From positions 7,218,591 to 7,282,590 of the forward strand of contig LS997564.1 in assembly GCA_000469685.2 (NCBI GenBank): a stretch of DNA of 64,000 bases, read 5' to 3'. Shown here one piece after another: positions 23,001 to 34,250 of this stretch. Source of the DNA: Haemonchus contortus (Eukaryota; Nematoda; Chromadorea; Rhabditida; Trichostrongylidae). Made by a program: the position numbers and the translations under genes. Under the pieces are notes generated by a model. The model saw only the letters and a list, made by a program, of their open reading frames with translations. It searched no databases and had not been told where the DNA came from. Position 1 is the stretch's first letter. The number at the start of each line of letters is the position of its first letter.

Positions 23001-26000
23001 ATAACTACAAAATCAAAATATGACTACGATGGGCAGCATTCGATTTATAATCCTGTTACACTTCAACGAGCATTGTATGAACCCTTTCCGTCACCGTGCT
23101 TGTTCACATGCTTGCCCTTTACCGACTATTTGGTCAAGCGAATTGAAATTCTTCCGGTAAGAAAGCTTGTAGATTATGAATTCAGAGAAAATTCAACGAT
23201 ATTTTTGTTAACGTCGTGCAGAACTCTCTTTCTACAGAGTGAATCCATTAGCCTTCCCCGATCTTGCGGTTGAAGAAAGCCTTCGACAAACAGCATGACC
23301 AGGTCTACAGATTGACGAGTTTTTTCCTACGCGAAAAGAAGATTTTACGAAGCAATACTATCTTGCGATCTTTAACGTCTCAGTTTGATAGGGAAAACGG
23401 TAAAACGGTTGTTGGTAGGTTAAAGAACAAGAATCTAGCATGCTTATTGCTCCAGTATCTAGGACTTATGTGGCGACCAACTTGCCTATGGAAGTGAGAG
23501 CGAATGTGGGTCAAAAAATATGGGTCATTTGAGGTTTGTCTCCTTGAAAATAGACGAACGTCTCTTGGACCACTCCAGTGAAAGGTATTGGTCGAGACTA
23601 AAACGAAAATTCAGTCCGGCACTCGGCTTTCCCTGGCTTACCCGACCACCCACCCCCGTGTCCTTGCCCAAAGCCCCTTTTCGACGCGTCGTATATGTGA
23701 CGGGTAAAAATTTGCGTGTTAACACGTGCCGGATTACTGTAAGAGCCGAGTGCCGGACTGAATTTTCATTCCTGTTTGGTCGAGTAGTAGCATAGCCAGC
23801 GCTCACGGTGACTTTGCTTCAATCGAGCCTCACTACAGCATATCTTGGGTCATTATCGACTGAAGGATGCTGGTCCGCAGCTACATCATCTACGCTTCTC
23901 GTCATTCTCACATTGTCGAGCAGCATGTCATCGGTGCGATACTGGGCTATGCGCACGGATTAGTTTGCATCGAATCCCACGGGAGAGCTGTTTATGAGAA
24001 ACTGGTATGGTGGATCGCCACCCCACTAATACATTTGTACCTGACCTTTCTATAAACGGGGTGTACACGTGTTTGAGTTACGTATGATGGAAAAGATGGT
24101 ATCGCTTCTAGAGGTTCGCTTTTGATAGCATGTGTCAGTGAAACGGTGCGAGACCCTATCCGCGAAGTTATCGACTCAGCTGAGATTACGACTTGATATC
24201 GTACTTGGTCTCAAGTGCTTTTGAAAGAGCCTCCAAACTTGATCCATGTATGGGATGTTTTGTTCATAAAGAGGAAAGGTTCAGTATCAACAATGAACGC
24301 ATTAAGTTGAACTCAAGTCTGCAAAACAAAATCATTTTTACGTCTTTGCTAGATTTCTTTCTCATAGACATCAATCCTTCAACGTTGCGTTTAGAGGTTT
24401 TCCGAAATCAGACTAATTCTCACTTATTTCAGTGTTTTCGTGTCCAAAAGATCTATGCTGATGAAATTTTTGTGCAGTTTCTCTTGAGCCCCTGACATAT
24501 GTTTTCAAAGATCCTCGATTGTGCAAATAACCCTTTCAGCTTCAATTTTGTGTGGTCAGTATCGTATGCTCCACCCGGAAATATTTCAGGAAGCCCTCAA
24601 GAGGCCCCAAAAAGTCAAAAAACGGCTGCGTATTTATATTTCACATACGTTCATTGCTGGAAAAGAACCAGAGAAGGTAGGAACTGTTTGGAACTTGCAC
24701 TACTTGTTTCACTCTGCATACATATTCTCAATTCTTACCGTTTCAGGAAGGTGACGAGGGAACTGTTCCAATGTGGGAGCTACGCGTTGAAGGCCGACTG
24801 ATAGAAGACCAGGTCAGCTAAAGAATGAATTCTGAACGTTGCCTTTTCAACAGTAATGCGGGATTTGTTAGGGGTTATCACGTTTCAAACTGTTGGCTGA
24901 GATATCAAGAGAATTTTGATAAACTCGGTGAGAGGCGATAGTCACTGTCTATCAGGATTCACCATAATCATGTGTGACTTTTCTTGTTCTAGCATATCAT
25001 TTTTGTAGACTAATGGAACGATCAACGCCGCAGGCCACCCTACTCCAGCTCCGCCTGCACGTCCCTTACCAAAACGGAAGTTCAGTTCTTTTTTCAAAAG
25101 CCTGGTAAGTTCATTTCAAAAATGTACAGTAGTATAAGTAAGGAAGCGCTGATTGGTTTTCTTGTCATTATTGATCGTTAATGAAGGGAGTTGGGGTGTA
25201 TTTTACCACGCTAGTCCAGAACGCGGTGAAAGGATGGTTTAAAGGGTCGCAAGTAAAGTGAAGTATTCATGGATGAGAATATGAAGCATTAGAGGGAGAG
25301 CGCAAGTATTGTTAGGCGATTTGAAAGGCTTCCTCTGTATTTAGCAAGCTTTCCACTCAAGGCCATTTCCCCTAGGAAATTAGTTTTGTCCCTGTAAAAA
25401 TCACGTAATAGATGCATATTGAACTATCCCAGATTTCTATACAACTCACAAACCATCCCTTGTACTCTTCTCTCCACAGATAATGCTGCTGATAGCATTG
25501 CATTCGAAACATTTCCTGCTTCTTGAAATTTTCGTAGCTCACTGTTGCACTCTATGGCTAGATTTATCACAGCTAATTCTCATATGTCCATCTTTCAGGT
25601 GATCGAATTAGATAAAGATATCTACGGCCCAGATAACCATTTGGTGGAATGGCATCGCACCCCAACCACAAATGAGACGGACGGTTTTCAGGTCAGGACT
25701 TCCAGTGAAGCCATAAATCTGCTGTTTTGCTGATTTTCATCGCCGCCTAATCTCGTTGAAGCGTTGTGTTGCTCTGACGTAAGACTATTCAGGTGAAACG
25801 ACCAGGAGATCGACCTGTGAAATGTACTATTCTACTTCTTCTCGATTACCAACCAATGAAATTCAAACTACATCCTCGCTTGGCAAAGGTTCTGTGGTAT
25901 TCTATTCGATGCAACCCCATACCTTATCTATTCTCATCATACTTTTTAGGTCCTGGGTATTGCTGCTGAAACAAGGCCGAAAATCATTGAGGCTCTCTGG

Positions 26001-29000
26001 CAATACATCAAGACACATAAGCTACAGGTACTATTGGTTCTACATAGCAGTAACATTTGACAGGCTTGTCGAATTTAATGGTGATCGACTGCAAAAGGGC
26101 CCGTAAGGCCCGTAAACATAAGCAGCAGCGCTATATTGAAATAAAAGCAGCTCCCTATTCTAGTTGTTTACACGCTAAGGTTGATTAGAAACCTTCAATA
26201 AACCGACCTTGCTACTTTCAGTGTAGAGAGTCCTTACCGCGAAACATTGCACTGGAAGGAGCTTCTTAATTCTAGTGTCCAAGTGTCTGGCCTCTGCATA
26301 CTGCCCTTCTCATGTTACCGTTCAAAACTTGCACGGTTGCCTTTTTTCAGGATCCTGTAGATCACGATACTGTAAACAACGACCCCTACCTCGAGCAAGT
26401 CTTCAGCTGTAAGCGAATGCGATTCATGGAAATTCCACAGCGGTTACATCAACTCTTGCAACAACCTGATCCATTGGTAAGCATTGAAGCTATCTCATTG
26501 ATGAGGTGTTTGCAAGTTACGGCTCATTTCAGGTTCTCTCTCACATTATCAAGCACAATGAAGGTGGTGCCGAGAAGAATACTGCTTGTTACGATATTGG
26601 TAAGCTTTATGATCAAAAGTCGTTCTTATTCTGTCAGTCAATCGCTTTGTTCCCAGTAGTGGAACCTTAGAATCAGAAACAAAGACGTTAATGATGGAAT
26701 CACGAGTGATATGAGTTACCTATTATTACGAAAAAAAAAGTGCTATGGTTTGCTGTTTTGCTATCGCGATAAGCCCTTTCTTTGTTGCGTGTAAAGTGCT
26801 GCGCTAATCGAGGCATTCCAATCATGGAAAGTACCTTACAGGCTGTCAATCTTACACTTCAAACCTATCGCGAAATTCTCGAAAAGCCACTCGGTGTTAG
26901 GTTGGGTAGTGTTCAATGGCTCAACGGTGTTGTCGGTGTCCATTGCGCATGTGAACATGTGAACACGAAGCGAGTTACAGGCTCTTTCTAGACTTTGTAT
27001 TCGTTCCTGGCGTCGCGCGAAATTCGCATCGATCGGAATTGCGCTGCCGGAGTCGTTACCATTTCTGTACACCGGTTTTCCCAGAGTCGTGCTTTTTTCA
27101 TCGTATAGAGGCATTACGATATTGGTCTTTGCATTTACGATTCCTGGTCTCCTTTCTCAAAAGACAACTAGCCGCTCTCCATGACTGAGGAAGTGGCACA
27201 GAATCAGCATTCGAAATTCCGTTTTCGATGGCTGAGGGAGTGTCATTGAATCAGCAAAATAGCTGATACAATGACACTGTCTCAGCCATGGAAAGCGGAA
27301 TTTCGAATTGTGCTTCACTCAAGACCATAACAAAATATAATGCAACGATCTACCTAAAAATTTTGCTCCATTTTTTGTCGTCATCCTTTGTATTTGAAAT
27401 ATACTGGTATCATTACAAGTGATGAGCTCCCAAAGGAGAAATATATTCAGAACATCAACATATTCTATTTGTTTTGGGGCTCTATGCTCATAGCAGCCTG
27501 CAAAGGCAGCTAAAATAATTGCTACGGAAATGGGGGTGAAGATTGAATTCTGGGATGATATCAATCTGAGCCAATCAAGTCTTACATCTTTCTAACAGGA
27601 TTTTGGTCAGCTGGAACTAATTCAGTCTGGAGTGGAAAGGAGCTCCGTTTTGTTTGCTGGCCTCGCATGTCACATAATACTGCGCATTCAAGCGCCCCCA
27701 CGTTTCCGAATCCGTTTGCCTGGTATAGTTTTCCAAAAGAGGGTGGCCCAGTTCTGGAAACATCTTCCATTACCTAAGCTACAAAAACAATGTATAGAGA
27801 ACTTCAAGTTTTTCAATTGCTAATGGCGGGCGTATTTGACCGGTAGACGCGCGTTTTGGAATAAAACGGCTAACAGTGTTATTCAAGCCGAAGTTCTACC
27901 GAAAAAGATGCTGTTGGTTTCAGCGAAAAAAAAGAATACTCGAAAAGTTCGCATTGCAGATGTTGAAGTTGAAGATCCTCTCAAGCAACATATGGCTGCC
28001 TTTGTACATGCCCAGGCCAACACCCAGGACATCGCCAATCTTGATCAGAAAATTTACGATGTAGTAGATCAGGTGGGCTTTCATAACCAGATGTGGTTTC
28101 AGTCGTCACATTGGTTTCTGATCTTTATCGATAAGAGTGTTTTTCCAGATTAACGAGTGGAAAACGCGGCGTGATTTCTATGTACGATTCGCCGATAACC
28201 CTCACGAGTTCATTAGGAAGTGGTTAGTTAGTCAGAGCCAGGACCTGAAGGTATGCCAATTTGCACTTAAGATCTTGTCATCGCCTTTAACCCTTCAGCC
28301 TTCAATTTCAAGTTGGCTACTTATAGACCATGACCGAAGCTAGTGGTGAAGGCGAAGCAGAACGGCGAGCAGACCACTACTACAAGCCGGAAACTCAGGA
28401 AGGCGTTTTCAGGTAATAAAGTTCTCAAAGCGTTCGTTATCGATTGAGTCCATAGCTTCGCTTGGATTTGAAATTCTACTAAATACATTATTTACGCATA
28501 AGAAAAATCTTTCCTTAAAATGTTCAGAGTTTGTCGTATTACTAGTTGTCTTACTCACAAGTGGATTGTTCTTCAAAGACCACTTGCTTTGGTCTACCCT
28601 GAGTGTTTCCTGGTTGCTGGCCAGGAATTTCGTGGAACGCTAACACTTTTGGCTGAATTTTCCAACTCGGGAATGGACATTCCAATGTACATTTGAACGC
28701 TAATAGATCAATCCGACACAGTGAATGGTCGAGGATTTGGTTCGCATAGCACGGTTAAGCAAACGAAGTGGGAAAGTTGTGTCCGTTTCCTTTATCTATG
28801 CCTAATTCTCGTTTGGATAGAAGCGGAGAGTTTTTAGTGCTCATTGTTCCTCTTATTTTTGATTATGACCGGCTATTTTGAATTGCGAGGGTTTTCCAGG
28901 GCATGTGAAGAGGAACAGCAGGGATAAGCGCTTTGATTTTGAGCGAACTTGAAATTAGTAGCATTGCAACGCATATTTGTGGTGAAACATGGATTTCTTG

Positions 29001-29578
29001 GTGAACCATTTTTTTCAAGTGTGCGTCCTGCAGTAGACCTATGGTTTTAGAAATATGGGTGACGGAACTTTTCTCCGAACTCCCACGACAACGGTTCCGC
29101 GGCGACTAAATATCCTTCCACAGAAAATTCAAACGCTCCCCTTCATAGCGCGGAACACGACTTTTGGAGAGAAGTCTCCCACCCTAGAGATCTTGCTGGT
29201 AGTTCAAAGATGCCCAATCCAAAAAATGGTGGCTAAATTTTTGTCTGATTTTGGTTTGGTCGTTTTGGCTGGTGCCAGGTAATCGATTATGGAATGCTGA
29301 AGGATCGCTTTGTTATGAAATGATTTCGCTGAACTTGATCCATTGTGATCGTACTTCACTTATAGTATACATTAGTTCGGATTTTCCCGGCTGATTACCT
29401 TTTGTCGTAAATTTGCACAAAGCCTTGGAAGTGAAATATCTGTATTTTGGCACTGCATTTATGAACGCGAATTAGGTCTTATCCGGCGTTATTTTTTTTC
29501 TGTTTCAGGTACATCTATCAGAAGGTGCAACAAAAAAGAGCTGAGCTCGAGCAAGGCCTTGGCGTAAGGAACAACTAA
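20070..29578 (+). CDS. ham-3/swsn-2.1: SWI/SNF complex subunit SMARCD/BAF60
   Basis: SMARCD/BAF60 links transcription factors to the SWI/SNF chromatin remodeller. Fifteen exons: 20070-20129, 20265-20405, 21046-21144, 24590-24676, 24747-24812, 25009-25104, 25599-25691, 25793-25888, 25950-26027, 26351-26476, 26533-26599, 27960-28072, 28149-28250, 28327-28412, 29509-29578. They total 1380 nt (459 residues) with consistent phases. Conserved blocks in order: [18 protein letters not shown] (68-85), [53 protein letters not shown], the SWIB domain around residues 230-310 ([13 protein letters not shown]...[15 protein letters not shown]...[11 protein letters not shown]), [17 protein letters not shown], and the C-terminal [17 protein letters not shown]. 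The start was chosen as the ATG opening the Gln/Gly/Pro-rich leader typical of the family; 5' UTR exons cannot be excluded. Intron 3 (21145-24589) is very long. Confidence 0.95.
21145..24589 (+). other. Long intron 3 of the SMARCD gene
   Basis: A 3445-bp intron, long beside its ~60-500 bp neighbours in the 5' half of the gene. It contains the MITE at 23588-23784. Open frames of 60-120 codons inside it (for example at 21272-21643) show no family features. Alternative promoters or nested RNA genes are possible but not seen. Confidence 0.8.
23588..23784. mobile_element. MITE with ~33-bp inverted termini and 8-9 bp direct flanks (hAT-like)
   Basis: GAAAATTCAGTCCGGCACTC and the following GGCT (23605-23628) are perfectly reverse-complementary to 23744-23767, with weaker pairing continuing outward. 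TTGGTCGAG occurs as a direct repeat at both edges (23588-23596 and 23776-23784), as expected of an 8-9 bp target-site duplication. This suggests a hAT-type non-autonomous element inserted in SMARCD intron 3. Confidence 0.75.
26600..27959 (+). other. Intron 11 of the SMARCD gene with foldback
   Basis: A 1360-bp intron splitting the codon between ACYDI and DVEVEDP. Its only recognisable content is the foldback at 27209-27308. Confidence 0.8.
27209..27308. repeat. Foldback with ~47-bp arms
   Basis: Bases 27209-27255 pair with 27262-27308 with a few mismatches (shared ATTCGAAATTCCG, GGCTGAG and GTGTCATTG blocks) around a loop of about 6 bases. It would form a near-complete hairpin in the SMARCD intron 11 transcript. 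It is a small foldback element or recent palindrome. Confidence 0.75.
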
Positions 29579-32500
29579 CTGTTTTTGTTGTTGGGTAAAT
29601 ATTGTTCATCACAGTATTCATCGTCTGTTAAGATTAACCTTACTTGGCAAGTTTGATGATACTACTTTTTGACCTCTTTTTTAATACACAATGAATTTAG
29701 TCATTTATAATATTACATTTGGTCTCATTATTTGTTCACAATTCGTGAGCCTTGTAATTTTATGACATCATTCAGTTGAATTTAATTGTAGCTTAACTTA
29801 ATTATTTAATTGTAGTTTGTTTAATAAATGTTAACTGTACGGTGATCTGCATGGATTGGAGTGAATTTAGAGTAGAAATAACTCACCAGTATTTTTTTCA
29901 TTAACCCATGTTCTATACTACACATTTCCTCCTGCTTTCCTTACACTTCATGCATTTTTTCAAATCTGTCTATGATAGTACCGTATTTCGTGAATGATAA
30001 TTTTCTAACTAATTGATTTGTTGTTTTTTCTACTCTATTGCAGTGCTTGCTCACTCACATAGGTTAATCGTCCCTTAAGTGTTGTAGAGTTGGGATTAGG
30101 GTATTGACTCGGATGAGTTTAAGACTACTACGTCTGCGTTTGAGATTGGATTGGCGGGTTCAGAAAATGTGTAATGTCGAGGCGAAAACAGATGGTACGT
30201 GTGGTGCGTTTTTGTAAAGATGAGTAATCTCAGTGCTTAGCGTTCAAGTTGTAAACTAGAATTTGAGTTTGCTCGCAATAGCCTGCAAATAATCTATCGA
30301 ATAAAAAATAGCATTGCAGCACATTCGCAGCTAATTCGAAATTTAATATAGCGTTACTGTACCACATAGTTTTGAACAGATATGGTTGATAATTGGGGTT
30401 TGGATATGATCCTTCCATTTATTTTATAGGATTAACAAAAATGAAGAATAGAATGCAAAAATATGGAGTGTTAGAGACTGATTTTTGTAAATTCAAAAAT
30501 AAAAGGCACCTGACAGTGGGTCATTTTCGTTGAGTGCTCCTTGAATAACGTTGCTTCTCGAGTTTCCATCGAAGTATCGATTTGTGGGAGATGTTTCGAA
30601 AGTTGCCGTGCTAATAAGATTACGTTTAATTTCCGTTCAATTAACATCGAGCTTGGATTTTGACATGAACTCTATCGTTGACTTTTCCTCAAGCAACACT
30701 CATAAGATATTTAAAATGTGAAATTCTCAATCGGTTTTCGTTTCTCATGGCTTAGCTATGTTACTTGCGCACTGAAGTTTCACTTTCACTTTAGTTTGTT
30801 GTTTCCTTTTGGGTAAAATGACTTGGAATTTTAGTTGAGCAGCTAGTGACCTTGATTTCTTTCAAACTTCGAAAGAGCGAAACTCACTGGTAGTTTGAGT
30901 AGATTAAGATTTATACTTCTTCCGATTGAAAATGTTTTATGGGACGATACTGTGTAAGTTTTACTGCAAACTAACCTTTAAGCTTCTGAAAGTGGGACCC
31001 ATGACTTATGTTTCGCCCACATCCTAAATGTCGTGGTTAGTTCATAATTTGACCTTTTAGATGCTTTTGTGAGCATACCCTTCGGATATACTAAATGATG
31101 ATGAGTGAATCTTTTACGGGATGAAGATCAATGAGAATGAGCAACTTACCAAGTCTGATCTAGTAGTAGTAGCATTGGAATGCGGCAAGATCGTCAAGTT
31201 GGGCGCCTGATTTTTCATTGATGTGAAGGGGATCAGTCTCGTTTAACATCGGCATTAACGTCATCGTTTAACATTGAAGCTGAATTATTGCGCGTTGAAG
31301 CGGGAGTTTTACATGTACTTATTTTCTTGTTTACTAGATTATTCCCTTCTGTATATTGTTTTCGTGGCGACTAAACAACAAAGCCATTATTATAACAACT
31401 TTATTTTAAATTGTTGTTCAACATTTAATGAAGAGGGTGCGTGCTTGGGAAGCTGGGGCAGCTGATTATTAAGTGTGCAAGAAGTAATTTGGGGTTCCGC
31501 TTGTTAGAGTCCTCTTCTTTGAAGTGTTGCCCAGAATCCAGTAATTTTTATTTCCTTTTAGAAACTGTCCTGTTTACACGTAGTTTTTTTGGCACTTTGC
31601 AGTCTCCTTCACTAAAATTACACCGCGGGCCGTTGGCGATGAGTTTTCCTTATGTTTGTCTCTCGTTGTCGTCTCACTGAGTGGATGTTACACTACATTG
31701 GCTCCACTGTCCTTCACATCAGCGCCGCCGTTCTCAGTACTCCATCACAAGCATATGGCTCGTTCGGCAAATTGCTATGTTTCGGTGGTCACCTGCTCCA
31801 CTTACATAATTGGTTAATCATGTCGGTTTATAATAGGGGGTACTCCAGTGTAGGGAAGATTATAATTAAGTATCAGGCCGATTAATGTATACAATAAGAT
31901 TATTGTGTTATTTGAAGGAAAGTTACGAATATAATTATGCGAAACTATATCCCACCTCTTCTGCTTTAACTAGCCGTGGTTAGCTCATTAGCGAAGCTAC
32001 TTCGCCAGACATATTCTAAAAACAAAGTGCCCAGGGATTGATTACACTTATTTTGCACACCCTTTAGGTTGACTCATTCACGTCCTTCACGTTCAATAAT
32101 GTTGCTTTCGCAAAAGTCAGCCTTTTTCTTTCCAATGTATATCTGTTTTTACTGAACTCTTTCGATGAAGATTTATACTGTCTAGATGGATGCTCTCGGA
32201 ATGCAGTTGCAATTAACCTAGCTCTGCTCAAAACCGCATATCAAACTCGTCAAGTTTCCATGGTACTTAGTCTTTCAAGTTTTTGATACCCTTTGACTCA
32301 TTCCCTGTCTGAGCAGAAATCGGCGCATGCGAAAAGCTTCTCACAATCTTTTGCGATCACTCCTCGCTCAGCAGAAGTGTGCAATTTCGAAAAACGTTTC
32401 GTAACCCTTTGTAGGCTATTATCTAACCCCACTGTAAAGATTTCAGTAACAAAGCTTTAACATTTAAGAGGATAAACTTTCTTTTCGATCAGTTATTGAT

Positions 32501-33533
32501 TATAATCAGGTGTAAACTTTTTTTGAGATAAGAATCTGTCGCTAACAATGGAACGTCTTCCAAGACTAGGTCACTCATGATAACGAGGTCCTAAATTTTT
32601 TGCACAATTTTCGCATTTCCTTTCTTTGGACGATGCGATAATTCTGATAAAATCATATGAACAAGCTTTATTTGATTTACTAGCATGAGATGACAATGAT
32701 AAACAAACAAGAAAACTGTCTGTTGGCTCAATGTTTATTTACACTTGGCCGTAGATCGCAATGCAAAAGTTATCCGGGTGGTGGGTGTATGCAGAACTTC
32801 GAGCCGGTTAATTCAAGGGTCTGGATTACGTTCAAAGCCGGAATCTTGCCTGTAACACGGCAATTTTATGGTACTTGGTTTTCAGGTATAACTATTGTGA
32901 AGCACTTTCTCGATAATCACTGATTCTCATTGTCTGGTGGTATTTCATATCTGACATTTAAATTCTAAGCTAAGCTCGATTTGAGGTTCAGTATACGATA
33001 AGGAACCAGCAGTCAGCCCACATCTGGTTCGAGGCTAAGTTGTTTTTGTGCCCTCCCTTGCGCCCATACACTGCACTTTCTTTATCTTTTCGAGCCCCTC
33101 CTGGTGTCTAAAGGCTCTCACAATCGAAACGTGTAGCTTCTCCTGGGCATCATATACCTTTTTCACAGCTAATGCAATTTCTTCTCTTTGGAACAGCCAA
33201 GGTCCATGATTCAAACTTCCCATGAAGCTTCGGTGCGATTCCCCTGCTATAACCCCGAAATCGGGATTTTGTTTACGTTTTTTCGATTCATTTCGATAAT
33301 GAATACTTTCGATGGAATCTTTTACTCAACGCCAGTAATTTGTACTTTCGATAAAATGGGTGCAATTTCAGTATTTATGGAAGTGGAGCAGTGTGATTCT
33401 GGCATACAGACGTCGTCGCGATGTACAAGTGAGGGCGACATCGACGGCATTTACGAAGGCAGGTTCCAATAATATTGAACATTTCAGTGAAGTAGTTGTT
33501 GATTCCAGCGGGGGGGGGGACAAATTTGCTTGG
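29579..33533. other. Non-coding, AT-rich stretch downstream of SMARCD
   Basis: A poly(A) signal AATAAA at 29823-29828, about 245 bases after the stop, probably ends the SMARCD mRNA. Beyond it I see no gene and no conserved protein block in any frame. Confidence 0.6.
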
Positions 33534-34250
33534 GCGTTGGACCGCTTACCGTCTGGACCCTTGAAACGTCGAAGGAATCTCAAGACGGCCGCCAGACCTC
33601 TTCGAGAACGCTCCATTTAAAAGACTGCCCTTCTTTAAATTTTTAGAGCGAGCAAAATCCACTGGACACTGACCCGCAACAGAGACGAATGATGACGTTA
33701 TTGGCGCCTACTCAATGACCAGCGAGACGACAGGTGATATGCAGCTGCAGAAGCAGCATGTCTTCCGAGTATCTTCCCAAGAAATAAAAGTAATCGTCAT
33801 TTTATGGCATGGAAACGCTCTACTGAATATCCTAATATAATTTGTTTTCAAATAAGATTTCTTCCTAGAACTGATTCTCATCGTAGTTTCTGTTGAAACG
33901 GATAGTCAGAGAAGAGTGCACGTTCAAAATTTTTACATTCCGGCTAATATTTCTTTGCAGCAGCAAAGAAGTTGCGCAAAAATTGTCCCACTCTGATTGT
34001 AAACTCAGTGTCGGTGTTGCATCTGCAGCTGCAATACCACCTGTCGTCTCGCTGGTCATTGAGTAGGCGCCAATAACGTCATCATTAGTCTCTGTTGCGG
34101 GCCAGTCCAGTGGATTTTGCTCGCTCTAAGAATTTGAAGAATATCAGTCTTTTGAATAAAGCGTTCTCGAAGAGGTCTGACCACGCAATCCGTTGCCGTC
34201 TTGGGGTTCCTTCGACGTTTCGAAGGTCCAGACGGTAAGCGGTCCAACGC
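33534..34250. mobile_element. Foldback element with ~220-bp inverted arms
   Basis: Bases 33534-33750 (starting GCGTTGGACCGCTTACCGTC) are an imperfect inverted repeat of 34023-34250, sharing a long block around GATGACGTTATTGGCGCC and ending AGACGACAGGTG...GCAGCTGCAG. The spacer is about 270 bp and contains no transposase. Overlapping open frames on both strands here are simply the two arms read in opposite directions. Confidence 0.8.

Noticed and set aside
33360..34247. Overlapping Arg-rich frames in both orientations that look homologous to each other
   Set aside because: They are the two arms of an inverted repeat, not two genes.
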